This document shows, piece after piece, positions 1 through 12,060 of a stretch of 64,000 nucleotides of DNA. The stretch is from Sphagnum compactum. Its lineage: Eukaryota; Bryophyta; Sphagnopsida; Sphagnales. Within the stretch, counting starts at the first letter, position 1. Each line of letters begins with the position of its first letter. The DNA lies in NCBI GenBank assembly GCA_965153455.1, contig OZ234494.1:11718001-11782000 (forward strand), in the 5' to 3' direction. Below the pieces are notes generated by a model that saw nothing but the letters and a program-made list of their open reading frames with translations, made no database searches and was not told where the DNA came from. The position numbers and the translations under genes were made by a program.

Positions 1-500
1 CAGACGAAAAACAAGAACAGTTGACTGAGATATACCACTCCCATCATCATGGTCAGTTCTCCAAACAAATCTTTGAATTTGAAGCTTTCTATCAGCTGAT
101 GGGCCCATTTTCATGCATAAATTTTCTGTCCATGCCCTGCAGTTCAGGCAAAATGTATGAGATAGTTCTCTGAGAAAGGAGAAAGCAATTATCTTCAAAG
201 GTATTGAGAACTTCTCCATACTTCTCAAGTAACATCAACCTGCATGGAATTGAGAGATGACCGATTCATAAGGTTATAGAGTCTTCAGATCCAATATGTG
301 TATTTCTGTTGCAAGGCCTGCAGTAGCAGGAAGACCTCAACCATGGTGTTGGCTTTCTCCTTCCCAAGAAAGGAGAAAGAAACTGCTCTATTTGGCTAAT
401 ACCCTGGACATCTGGTACCTCCATCTCTACAATACAATTTGGCTAGAACTGACATCTCTGGCCTCTGTTTTCAATTGAGCTGGAGAAACAGTTTCTTACC
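1..500. other. 3' flank of the 5-phosphatase gene
   Basis: This stretch follows the stop codon of the minus-strand 5-phosphatase gene and probably holds its 3' UTR. No open frame in it resembles a known protein, and I could not place a polyadenylation site with confidence. Confidence 0.4.
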
Positions 501-3500
501 TCATAACATTTGCATGTTGTCAGAAATTGTCATGGTTGTCCTTGGTTCTAAGAGCTCTTCCGCTTCCACTTTAGCATTCTTGGAGCAAGCCCTTTTCAGT
601 TTTACACAGCTTTTAATCTCTACCTCAGCCATGAAAGTGGAGCTCACTGGCCGATGATCAGATAACTGTGATTCTGTCTGCTTGTACTCCAATTGCCTTA
701 AGCCCTTCCCATACCATAGTATTCGATCACACCTGCAAAGAGCAGAACATCACATAAGCAAGGAAAAAGTACACCACACAAAAATATATCTATGAAATTG
801 CAGAGAAATCTCCACAAACAATCAGTGCAGTCTTAACCTTATTCACCACACAAAATCAAGGTTTAGGGTTGGAGGCAAGGCCAATGCCATCATGAGGGTT
901 CAGGCATTGAGATTTAGGCTTTTGAGCTTGAAGTCAAGGACAACGAAGCATGAGACTCTGATGTAATTCAAGGACGATATGTTGATTTGATCAGATCCTG
1001 AAGAGTTAGCATCCAAGTCAGAAAGTGGCAAATGCAGAAGAAGAATCCCAGAAGTGGAAGACATTTGTCAGGTCAAGCTCTAGCAATCAAAGATTTTGTG
1101 CCAGAATGATTCTGGAGTTACCAGGCAGGAGTGCGTCGCTTGGTCCCAATTGGTGCATCTTTGCCAAAGTACTCATCTGAATTGAAGATAAACTTGTAAG
1201 TTGGTGGAAAACAAATGGGGTTTTCATGCCAGCCCTCAAACACACGCCCTGCTCTTTGCTCAAGTGTCAGCTGCTCACCCAAAATCAAGACAATGAACAT
1301 TCTCAAATGTCAACTGAATTTGTCATAGAAACAATGTGCCTTGCTGCTAAACATGGCAATTGCAGTGAGAGGACAGGAATCAGAGCTAACTGACAGAGAC
1401 TTTTGCATGAAGAATTTTTTGTCAAAATTGTCAGTACCTGATCTTTCTGAAGAAGGCACTCCCAGGCACCTTGGTTAACCAGCTCCCATGTGTATTCATC
1501 CGGTGCATCAACACGGTAGTTCAGATCTCCAAGCCATATGATTCGACTGTACAGCTCATCAGTCATAGCGACAAACACAATCACAAACGCTCCTCAGCAA
1601 CAATAACCCAGTCTCTTGCACTTGACATTTGCTGCTTCAAATTATCAAGCTTCTCAACATGCAATCGAATGAAGGACCAGTATGACTGATTGAACACAAA
1701 TGAAACAAGTCTCTTACTCATGAGTCATGATAGTCTTGGGCAACTCAATCCTGGGGTGTTTCATCAACCGAGGGAATGTTGTCCGACGCAGTATCTCAGC
1801 AACATCTGCATTTCGCCGAAGTTCATCTCCTTCCTCATGGCCTGATTTCAAATGTGTGCATACAAAACAAAAGCTGGTTTGATGAAGAAACAAACTAACT
1901 GAAACTGCCCCCTGCGCACAAAACCCCAAACTCAAGTCTCATTGCTCAAACTCCTCCCAGAAATTTCACAAAGAACTAGTCTCTTGCAATGCACTCTATG
2001 GAGTGACAACTGAGTCCCCCCCCCTCAGCCTAGCACCCCAACTCAGAACTCTCTTCCCAAAAGAAGCCCACCTTGTTGCCGAGGTAGTTAAAAATCCCAC
2101 AGCCAACGCTGCACACTTTTATATCATGGACATGATGCCAGAGGTCTGAACGAATCCAGATTGTGATAAAGATGCCAACCATTTGCTTGCTCACAATCCG
2201 CAAGAATTGATTGTGTCTACAAGGTGAAGAAAACATAGCACTAGTTGAAGAAACTGAAGGTGCAAATGACATAGACTCTTTGTCATCTTCCATTGTGGCA
2301 CCAGCAGACCACTCTATCGATGTTGAATCTTCTCGTGGGTGCAGATGCGATGTTTCATTCTCCAGACCACTCATATTTTGCATAGAAGTCAAGCAGTTGA
2401 TCTGAGCTTGTTCATGATGAAGAATAGTAGAATTTGACAAATGGTGTTCAGGAGGCAGGAGAGCAGAGAGCTCATCTTCTTCATTCCTCACTGTTTTCAA
2501 TAAGCTATTGGTTCCAGAAACCTCTGGAACATGATGACTGCACATATCACATTGTGATGGGATTGGTGGCTCCCTGTAACTTAATAATGGATCGTCTGCA
2601 TTAAAAACCTGCATCTTGTTGTTCAGAGTGTGATGAATTAAACCTTCCCAGATAGGGATTGGGGCTTCATCCTCCATGCATACAACATTGCAAGCAATCA
2701 AAGGTACAATTTCTTGAAACCTGCAACCATTTACCATAGTCAGACCTCTGCTTTAAGGTGCTGAACAATTCCATCACCCACAGGAAGTCTCTGGAGAGAT
2801 CTTTTGTCCCTATTTTAGCACAGAGACCAAGAGCTTGGTAAAACACTATACATCCAGACAGGCAAACAACACATAAATCCTGGAAGACAAAAATCAGACC
2901 TAAATACCCACCCAATTACATAAATATCTGCAGGCTCTGAAGTGTCCAACCATTCCCTCAAGTCAATATCATCTGGAGGTAGCATCCCTGCTACATTCCA
3001 TGAACCTACTGCAATCCTGCAAAAAGACAAAATTCCCAATATCATCAACTCAACATCGTTGACCAAGAGAGCATAACTCTCCGAGAAGCTCTAGGCCCAA
3101 GTTGGATGTTGTTAGCATACAAGAAAAGTGAGATAGGAAGCCTAAACCCTAGAAGGGTTCAAGGCTCAATACATCCTGTGGAGGAGACAATAGAAAAGAG
3201 TCAGGACTGAAACTGAAAGCTCAAGAACATAAGGGCAATAAATGAAATTCAGCAATCCCCATAGCTCAAAGGCTTGAGCACCATTGGCAAAGCTTTGATC
3301 ATTGGACTCAGAGCTCACAAAGCACAGTAGGAAAGAGGGGTGGATTTAGCATTGATTTCATTGATGAGTCAGGGCTTGGAGAGGCAAGACATCAGCAACC
3401 ATACCGATACTCACGGTCACTGACAAACTGTTGGTGGCAAGCCTCTGATTGCATGCTTGATGAAGAGTTCTTCATGGGTGATTCTGGACCCCCAGGCACA

Positions 3501-4657
3501 GAGCAGAATGTTCAAATTCTGAAACTGGAGCAATGAACTTACATCTTTGAAACAAGAAACTTTCCATTTCAATTTCACCATCATGGAATGTGTGTTGCTG
3601 AAACTTTGGCTGCATGCAAAACACTAGAAATGGGACAGATGATGATATTGACCACATACCAGCCATGTTGATGAGCTCATCAGACTGCTGTTCCAATACA
3701 GAAGTACAGCTGCCCCTATTCTGGACCTGACAAGGTTCAAGGATTTCTGTTGGCCCTGTGTGTACATTCTACACTCATGAGAAATTCTTTGAATTGTTTG
3801 TGTTTGCAATCCAGTTGATTCACTCTCTCTGTAAACTCTCTTGTTTCTTCCTATTTTGCAGGCTCTTATACCTCTGGGGTCATTTAGCTTCACTCTCATT
3901 GGCTTTCTTCTTGACTCTCCTCCAATGGCTCTTTTCAAGGGTAGAGAGAACAAGGCTGACAGTAGAAAGACAATGGAATATTTTTCAAAGAGACAAAAGA
4001 GACCTCTCATGATTAGCTGAAGAGTGAGATGTTCAGATATTGTCGATGAAAGCAAGAAAAGGGAAGAAACACTCACCATTGTCATCTCCAATTTCTTGTG
4101 ACTCATCATCCAGTTTGGCATCTGAGTTCTCATCACAGCTCAGCTCATCTCCAGGCACTTGGAAAGTCAGCCATCTTTTCAAAAATTGCAGAGGCAAGAA
4201 CTGCAGGCATTGGCACCTTAACTTGGTCGGAAATCCAGCTGACACCACAAACAAAGACACAACTTGCTCCTTCCAATCTTAACTGTCTATTGGTACATAT
4301 TCTGAAATTTTTAATCAATCTCCACAATCAGAGCAAGGTCATTTTCCTCTACAAAAGTTCAAGTTCAAGAGTGAAGACTATTGATCACCATCTTTATCAC
4401 CATAGCTCAGGATTGTGCAAGGTCCTAACAAAGGCACAGGCCATGATCAAGCCCAAACAACAGTGCTTTTCCACATATTCATTCCACAGTGTTTGATCAG
4501 GAAGCTGCTCAAGAGTTGTGTCAGTGCACATTTTTCAGTGATGCAAACAGCAACCATCTTGCACTTAACAAGCTAACCTGTCTGGTTAGAAAATTTCAAC
4601 TGATGAAAGAGATTCAGTGCAACAAATTGTACATACCTCTGAGCACCCAACTTGCAT
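501..4657 (-). CDS. type I inositol polyphosphate 5-phosphatase, nine exons
   Basis: The enzyme removes the 5-phosphate from inositol phosphates and/or phosphoinositides, which damps calcium and membrane signalling. Inferred exons on the minus strand: 4657-4637, 4200-4077, 3483-3405, 3016-2912, 2720-2072, 1911-1718, 1546-1438, 1270-1122, 732-501. All have GT-AG borders, phases match at every junction, and the sum is 554 codons including the stop (553 residues, normal for the plant family). Motifs in order: SWNVAG (about residue 80), FQEIVPL (111), [29 protein letters not shown] (395-402, catalytic), [15 protein letters not shown] (478) and SDHRPV (501-506, catalytic). Exon 5 carries the long Ser/acid-rich insert seen in plant type I enzymes between the first motifs and the catalytic core. 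The N-terminus has the family's hydrophobic-basic FLKRWLTF followed by an acidic stretch. Exons 3-9 are firm. Exon 1 (seven codons) and the start of exon 2 rest on splice signals and phase only. The exact substrate cannot be read from sequence. Confidence 0.93.
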
Positions 4658-5589
4658 TCCTGATGAAATGTTGCTCTGCCACCTTATCACAGGTCAACTG
4701 CTCTGGCAACACCCATGCAACTCAACGTCAAGCCATGGCCAAAGAAGTGAAACTACATAAACCTAGACTGCAATGGCTGCCATTTATTGTCTTTGGAAAT
4801 CTCAAACCATGCTAACAGTGCTTAGAAACGATTCATTGCAGGAGCTTTGGCAATGACAATGCTTGGGACAATGCAAGAGTTGGTGCAAGCATTGGGGGAT
4901 GGACAGCTGAAGCAACCTGATCCCAGACAATGATGATCGCCTTATTATCAGATGAAGCAAATATTCCAGCAGAAGAAGCAAAATAAAGCAAGTTAAGGAA
5001 ATCTCAACTAAATGCAGAAACACAATTTAAGAGTGTGAAGGAAAAAAGGTCAGCAGTTCTGATGATGCTGCGGTTTCCAGGCTTCATTTACCTCTGATGA
5101 TGGACAGGGTTTCTCCTCTGAATAAAAATTTGCAAAGTGCTGACATGTGTTTTGTAAGTTCCTTTGTGAACCAAGCTTACCCTATGATTGCATGAAGTCA
5201 GTCTCTCCACAGCCTTTTTCCTGTCCCGATGATCCCTCTGAGCTCTGTTGTAGAGACTGGATGTCAGAGGAGCGTGTGGTTCAGAAGTGCAAAAAGTCTA
5301 GCTTGTTTACACAAAGTTCTTCATTACAGGAGGGGGCGAGAATTGTGATCAACACTCCACTACGAACACCAATATGCAACCAACAAAACCTGCTGGAGCT
5401 CAAAGAGGGGTGAAGAAAACTGAATGAAAACTCTCTATCTCAAGGCTTTCATTTCACACAAATCTGGAAAGGAGGGAAGAAGGGGCGAAAGGTCTATGAC
5501 TGCACGAAAACGGCAAGAAAAGGAGCATTCAAAATGGTAGCCGGTTCTCTCAGCAAATGTGTCTGCAATCCAGAGAGAGCAAACAAACA

Positions 5590-5623
5590 CGCACGCACGC
5601 ACTCTCTCTCTCTCTCTCTCTCT
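5590..5623. repeat. (GCAC)n-(CT)n microsatellite
   Basis: Three GCAC units run into about eleven CT units. On the gene's sense strand this reads as a GA repeat about 930 bp upstream of the inferred start codon. Confidence 0.9.
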
Positions 5624-7186
5624 GAGAGGCTTCGACACCAAATGTGTGCAAAATTGGGTGCCTGAAAGAGGGATCATACGAAGTGGCTGAAAACAAGGTA
5701 GATCGACAAGGGAGACAGAGTTCAAGCTTGCGTACGGAGTTTCTTCTTCCCCTGAATCTCCAGACTATCTATGCGCACACGAAAACGCTCTGCTGGCTAC
5801 TCGAGTTCCAAAAGCTCAGAAATCACCACGATGCTCCTAAACCCCATGAAAGCATGAACCCCAACCGCGAGAAAAGGTGATGGTGATCCACAACAATTTA
5901 GAGACCCATCCAACGAGTAGGTTCTCAAAAATAAAGAGGGGTGGGATGGGACGGGGAGAGAGAGAGGGAGTTGCCAGCAACTCGAAATGGAGCTCGAAAA
6001 ACTCGAAATCCACCTCCCACAGACGCTTCGACAAGTTGTCAACGGATCTCACAATCCTTATTCCCCTCTACTACTTAGTGTATGTAACAAATGGAGTTTT
6101 GCCGCAAATCCAAATCACGGCATGCGCTCAAAGCTGGCACGAGAGGACGAAGAAGAAAACAGTGAAATGAACGACACGAAAGCTTGCTTGCCAAAACCCA
6201 AAGAAAAGGTTCAAGCTTTACAAGAATATATGGATAACTTTTTCTCGGACTCTCTTCGCAAACACATAATCGGAGGAGCTGCTAGTTCACACCCCAAGGA
6301 CATGTTGCTTTCTCACCTCCAAAATAAATTTGTGAACATCATCACTCAGAAGATGTCCATACTACAACAAATTCGCATCTCAAATAAGATTTGGCAAATC
6401 AATCAAGACTAGCTATCAAAACCGAAAATCTCGTCTTGTGTTTCTCGCAGGGATCGAAATTTGCGTCTCTTTTTTTCTTATCTCGCTACAATCGAAGCAA
6501 TGTCTCTCTCTCCTTCTCACCTACCCACCAGCCCCGCGCGCGCAACCAAATGTCAGAAGCTCCTAAAAAAAGGGCGGAATACTTTTTGTCCTTCAGCTAG
6601 GAATGCACCCCCAAATCTCGCCAAATCAAACAAAGCTTCAACAAACCCCAAAAAAAAGGTAAAAAGGAAAAGAGAAGCTTGATGTTTTTGTGTCAAGAAG
6701 GAAAGATCGGAACCCAGAAAAAAGCTGGCCTGCTACAAACGAATGACGTCAAATAAGGAATTGTCTGTCAGCAGACACCACCTTGCTAAGTTTGGAAAAA
6801 CCACACAGCAAGGGGACCAAGAAGAAGACGAAGATGTAGAAAATTCAGCAAATCACGCAAGAGCTTTCGACGACAACAACCCAATACGATTTCAATGTAG
6901 TTTGGTTCTACTTAAACTAAAGATTCCGAGTTGCCAACCCTTCAACAACCCACTAATAATAACAACAACAAGATCAGCAGCAGCAGCAACAACAAAACTG
7001 TCGTTGCTGCTACGACCCAGAAGAAGCAGTAGATCTAAGCCCCTTGATGATGATGTTGACCATGACCCAAGCAGACCATCTATATGGAAACCCAAGAACA
7101 TACATACAAACAAACAAAAGAAGCCAAATTTTGTTTCTTTGGTGCAAACGAAGCAAGAGCGTTAGATCACGTAATCTTCTAATAGA

Positions 7187-7210
7187 TCTCTCTCTCTCTC
7201 TCTCTCTCTC
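7187..7210. repeat. (TC)12 microsatellite
   Basis: An uninterrupted TC dinucleotide run followed by a C-rich tract. Confidence 0.9.
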
Positions 7211-7422
7211 CCCCTCGCCTTTGCCCCCGCCCCCCCGCCCTCTCTCACTCTCTATGTGTCTCTCTTTCTCACTTCTTGTGCTTTCAAGGCACGATATTTG
7301 GTGCTGCTTTTTGGGGGTCAAGGTGAGATCTCCCAAAAAAAACATACCATTTGTCCATCACAAAACACTCCTCAAAGTGGGACCCCAAACAAATTCCCTC
7401 CCCTCCTTCCTCCCTACATACA

Positions 7423-7438
7423 AACACACACACACACA

Positions 7439-7474
<36 letters not shown>
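7423..7474. repeat. compound (AC)n-(CT)n microsatellite
   Basis: An AC run of about nine units passes directly into a CT run of about seventeen units. Confidence 0.95.
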
Positions 7475-7478
<4 letters not shown>

Positions 7479-7549
7479 TTTTCCTTCCCAAATTTTGATA
7501 CACCAATTTCATGTCTATGATCCCAGTGTTCTTTTTTCAAATTTGTGAG

Positions 7550-7690
7550 GTAGGTGGGTTGGCTATCACCCACAAGAGGACTTACCCAAATTTGGCTACA
7601 AGTAAAAGAGGAAAATAGAAAAAATTAGGATTCCTCCTGTATTCTGGCGACAAGTTGGAACTTAATGTTTAAATATGGCAATTTAAGAAA
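7550..7690. repeat. dispersed repeat, copy 1
   Basis: A diverged direct copy lies at about 19010-19165. Both copies contain ATCACCCA followed by AAGAGG and then CCAAATTTGG in the same order, and both go on to a related GGAACT / AATTT-rich tail. This is an unidentified repeat family with no coding capacity seen. Confidence 0.6.
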
Positions 7691-7894
7691 AAAATTCCTC
7701 ATAATGTGGCCACTTGGGCCCATTTTTTCCAAAAAAACAAAGTCTTATCATGAGCGCCTCCCCCTTTCTTTTTGTCTCCAGGATGCAATTCGCCCCCAAA
7801 AAAAATGCAGTCTATGAACTATGATAGTGTACTCAACAAAGGAACATTATTCTTTTCTTCCTTTCAATGAACTCAAATCCACTCACCCAGTCAC

Positions 7895-8290
7895 AATTTG
7901 AGTGGCCTTGTTTTGATTCCAGTCAAAGTTAGTCCAAATTTTCACCCACGAATCACCCACAAAACCATTTGATCAGGTTGTGCACTGCTTGATTTTGCCC
8001 AATATGTTTTCCACCCCTCAAGCATGTTCTAATTTCAATTGGGTCCATGTCAAAGTTAGTCCAAAAGCTTATGCACAAACAATTAGATTAAGGGTTGGCA
8101 TTGCTCAATCCCATTGTCAAATTTAGTCCAATTTTTTTTCACTCATGATCCATCAATTCAAACAGGGTGGGCACACTACCCAACTCCATGTCAAAATTTT
8201 AGTCCACACTTATCACTCACAAACCATATTCATTCATTTGGGTGGTTGTGTAAGGCTCTCCATTCTCCATGTCAAAAGTAGCCATTGCCT
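7895..8290. repeat. degenerate tandem repeat with GTCAAA-TTAGTCCAA core
   Basis: The core GTCAAAGTTAGTCCAA or a close variant occurs at about 7924, 8049, 8117, 8191 and (shortened) 8271. Between copies are recurring phrases (TCACTCA/CACCCAC, CCATTTGATC-like). Spacing is roughly 70-125 bp, so this is an old, diverged array. It has no coding sense. Confidence 0.55.
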
Positions 8291-8703
8291 CCAAATGCCA
8301 GCAGCCGTGTAAGTCATTTTTTTGGGGGGTATCATCATTGTCCCATCATTTCTTTAGTGTTTTTTTTTGTTGTTGTGTTGTTGGGACAGCCCACCTCATC
8401 TTCTTTAGGCACTTGAATATATGTATAAATTGTATCATGTCATTGGGCTTTGATTTGACATCATGTCCTATGTACTAAATGTGTTTTTGCTTGCAACCCA
8501 GACAACATTCATTCAGAGTGGGTGGTTGGCTCTACCACAACAACTTTTTAGTCCAACTTTCTTCTTAGTTTGTTATGTTCCAAAGACAAGGAAACATAGG
8601 TTGATATGATGAAGTCCACACTCAGTCAAGTCATTAGAGTGCATCAGTGGCCAAAAACAAAACACACACACAACCCAAAGGATGAATCAATAAATTGGCT
8701 AGC

Positions 8704-8787
8704 TAGCTCTCTATTCTATATGGGTTAGAAAGTATAAACAAGTAGAATATGGGTTTAGAAAGTATAAACAAGTAGAATAGAGAGCTA
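8704..8787. repeat. 15-bp inverted repeat enclosing a ~29-bp direct duplication
   Basis: Arms TAGCTCTCTATTCTA (8704-8718) and its exact reverse complement (8773-8787) flank two near-identical copies of a unit (8719-8747 and 8748-8777) that differ by one inserted T. The second copy overlaps the right arm. Confidence 0.85.
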
Positions 8788-9349
8788 AAATAGAAAGTTA
8801 TCAATACCTCATTTTAGACAAATCCATTTTTCCATCAAGGAAAAGAGAAGCTACATGGGAAGGTGGGGCAGAAGAAAGTAAAATAAAATTGGGTACGAAA
8901 ACATAGCAGGCTATCATTATTCTTCTTCTTCTTCTTCTATATTTACTTTATGTTGATTAAAATACTTATAAAGAGTTGCTACCTATATAAGTAGGTAGTG
9001 GGGGAATCAAGCAAGAATGGATGAACACGGCATATGGTGGGATGTCCTCCACTTGGCATGAAGCTATTTGCGAGAGATTGGGAGTTCATGTCTGGCACAA
9101 AGCTGTTCCATAAAAGGAATTACATTCTTCTATCTTCATTGGTTCTTTTCTCATAAGTAGTTAGCCATCGGGGGACTCTACTTATATTCAAACGTAGACT
9201 CTACTTATACTTGTACGCGGACACTATACTCAAATGTGACCCCCATAAACTGGGGGTACTTATTATTCTGTTTCATATTAATTAGTTGGGGGTGCCTCAC
9301 AAGTCCAACTTTTTTTTTTGTTTGCAATGAGCCAATTTTGATTGGCCCA

Positions 9350-9600
9350 TCACAAAAAAGTTTTGAAATTATGGAGGCTCCCTAAAATAGAAGATTCTAT
9401 GGAAAGATGGAGTGCCTCCCCCTTTGGCCCACCTACATAGGTGAGAAGGGGAGGACTTTGGGCAAAACATATGAGATTAAAGGGAGGTGCTATTGGGAAC
9501 ACCCTTGGGGAACACATTGGGAACCTGATGAGAATCCATTGGGAATTTGAAGGGAACATGTTGGGAACAAAGGAAAATTGAAAAAAATCCTTCTCCCCCC
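9350..9600. repeat. dispersed repeat with GGGAAC motifs, copy 1
   Basis: Several GGGAACAC/GGGAAC motifs follow a shared block, GGAGGACTTTGGGCAAA. The reverse complement of 19440-19760 carries the same block and the same run of GGGAAC motifs (GTTCCC on the plus strand there). This makes an inverted pair about 10 kb apart. Confidence 0.6.
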
Positions 9601-11286
9601 CCCCCCCCGCCCCCCAACCCAAAACTTAAAAGAAAAAATCAAGGCACTTTGAGTGCATGCTGAGCCTTCCCATTGGCTGCATGAAATTTTTGTTTCAAAA
9701 AGTGATAGTCACCATTTTTGGCCTGGATTAATACCCCCATTATAAAGGGGGGTACTTATTTATTTACTACAATAGCTCTAAATGAGAGGAAAATTCAAAA
9801 TACTCACACCCCAAGAAAAAAGCTGTGATAGTGAGATCTGGAGTCTTTGATTTTGAGAACTAGCCTATAACACTATCTAAACCTAGTACATATAGAAAGT
9901 TCCCTGAATTTCCAACAATATGCAAGAAAATATCATGTGGGGGCTTAGTTTATGCTTGCACCCATTTGTGAGTGATGGGGGAAAGGGAGGTGGATAGTGG
10001 TTACTACCAGTGTTGTGCAGTTCATCCTTTTATTCAGACAACCTCTGGTCAGGTTTAGACATTTTAAAATTTATGTGGAGGTTCTCTGGTAAGGGTTTGA
10101 GTGGAAGTTTTTCCAAATTTTGAACCTTTTGATTTCAGTTCTATCACATTTTTTCAAATTCAAGAACCTTTGAACCTGATTTTTTGAACCAGGTTCAATT
10201 CCATGCACACATTGCACATTCTTCAATGTTAAAGATTACATGAGTACAAAGTTTTACAACAAATTAAAATAGGGGTCTATTAAGTATAGAGTTGAACATT
10301 TAATTATAGAGTTCAGTCTATTTATCAAAAAACAATTGAAGTCAACTTTTTTACAGACAAAAATGTTTTTTCACTGTTCCAGTTCTGGTTCCGAATTTAG
10401 TGAAACATTTTCTCCATAGGCTGGTTCTTGTGCCAGTTCCAACAAAATGATGTCAACTCGACTCCAAGTCACAAGAACCAGACCGTGAACACCCTAGTTT
10501 TACCCTTCAACACAAATACCCTCACAACACTGAGGGTATTACAGAAAACTTGCTATGGTAGTTGTTTACTTATTGGGTTTGGAAGGAGACTCTACTGTCT
10601 CACTGAAAGAATTATTTATTGATTCTAAAATGAAGGAACTAGTCTGTTGTGAGTGTATCCCCCCCCCCCATGCAGGAATACCTTGGCCAGAATTTGCTTC
10701 CCAAAGATGTTGTGGAATGTAACAGCTTGGTGAGCCAGCAAAAGAAAGCGGGGTCAGATGGGCAATGTGGCCATGTGAAAAACGTGAAATTTGTATAAAT
10801 CCCACAACAATTGAGCGAAACCCTGCAGCTGGCTGATGGAACTTACATTATTCTGTGCTGAAACTTGGGCCATCATTAATTGGTAGGTAGTGTTGAGTCT
10901 GGCCTTCCATCGGTGAACAACAAGCTTTTCATACCCGTTAAGTCTATCCAATTCAAGTGTGGTCTACTTGTCCATACATGCACTGGCAGCTCATCACCAG
11001 ACAAACAAGACACGAAAATTTCTCATAGGGTTTTAGTTAATTTAAATGAAAGGTCCTCTCCATTTGGTCAACCTAGAATCATTATTTTTTTGGTTCCATT
11101 TCATTTTTTTAAATGTCTCAATGTCATCTTGTTGACACTCTTTGCATTTTGTGGTTGTTAAAAATTCTTCCTTCTTCCACTTTACGCTTTGTCCACTTTT
11201 CTTGCTTCTTGACTATGAGGATGTTCTAATTGCAAACAATTTTCTCATCTCATGATATTTTTTGCTTTTTTTGGGGTGATGACATG

Positions 11287-11393
11287 GCCAATATAAAAGT
11301 ATCACATGGTGGGCAATATATGATCATCTCAAAGTGTGACATTGCCAATATGAAGGTATGAAGTGGTGAGCAAACCATGACAATCTCAAGGGG
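11287..11393. repeat. two-copy diverged tandem duplication, ~55 bp
   Basis: Both copies read GCCAATAT-AA-GTAT--A-TGGTG-GCAA followed by ATGA-ATCTCAA-G. The second copy begins at about 11344. Confidence 0.7.
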
Positions 11394-11946
11394 TGGTAGT
11401 TGTGTGGAATTGGATGTATGTAGTATGTACTAAGATATTGAAAATGTTGTCTTCCTCCTATTCATTTCCCATTTATGGGCTTTTCTAGACAAGACATTAT
11501 CAAACTCCCACAATGTTCACTTAGCCTATATGTCCTCAAGAAATTTCCATCAAAATACATGGATGGAGGATATTGAAGAGAATAATGACAGACCAAGTGT
11601 GACCAAATAAACACTTCACATTTGAGGTGACAACTAGCATGACATCGTTGTCGAGTTATAAACCCAAGCACCCCTTGATGGCCATGAATTCTCAATATTC
11701 AAACAATATCCACCTTTCACTTGACTACAACCAGTAGAGTGCCATCAACCTAGTCTCCACAACTCATACCTCAACTATGTAAATGGCTTGTTACAACCTT
11801 TACCCAAGCTCAGGGCAACAAATACACAGTTGCAGTGATTTTTTCTTGGCAAATTTTCTCCATCTTGCAAAAGAAATAGAGGTCATTTTAGTGTGAAATG
11901 GATTTATCAGCAAAAATTCAACCCTTTTGCAAAATCAAAAAATTGA

Positions 11947-11951
<5 letters not shown>

Positions 11952-11978
<27 letters not shown>
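11952..11978. repeat. (GT)n microsatellite
   Basis: A run of about thirteen GT units directly before the hairpin at 11981-12060. Confidence 0.95.
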
Positions 11979-11980
11979 TC

Positions 11981-12060
11981 TAATTTCTTCCTTAGTGTCT
12001 CAATATCTTCATAAATCACCCTTATTTATGAGGACATTGAGACACTTAAGAAGAAATTAC
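11981..12060. repeat. imperfect hairpin with ~36-bp arms
   Basis: The left arm (about 11981-12017) and the reverse complement of the right arm (about 12022-12060) agree over most of their length, including TAATTTCTTC and AGTGTCTCAAT. The loop is only a few bases. It could be a small foldback element or a hairpin RNA source; there is no evidence of transcription. Confidence 0.75.

Larger units (their letters stand above)
4658..7549. promoter_or_regulatory. 5' flank of the 5-phosphatase gene, CT-rich
   Basis: This region lies upstream of the inferred start codon and is less AT-rich than the DNA further right. It holds several CT/GA microsatellites, which are common in plant core promoters and 5' leaders. 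On the plus strand 6.4-7.5 kb is CT- and CCCC-rich. Short open frames here are low-complexity translations with no recognisable domain. An untranslated first exon could lie here, but I cannot place a transcription start. Confidence 0.35.

Noticed and set aside
4033-4260. Start of the 5-phosphatase at 4260
   Set aside because: The codon there is GTG, and no ATG exists in that frame upstream of the conserved FLKRWLTF, so an upstream exon is needed.
7044-7573. Long frames rich in Ser-Leu or Glu-Arg repeats on both strands
   Set aside because: They are translations of the CT and AC microsatellites, with no conserved sequence.
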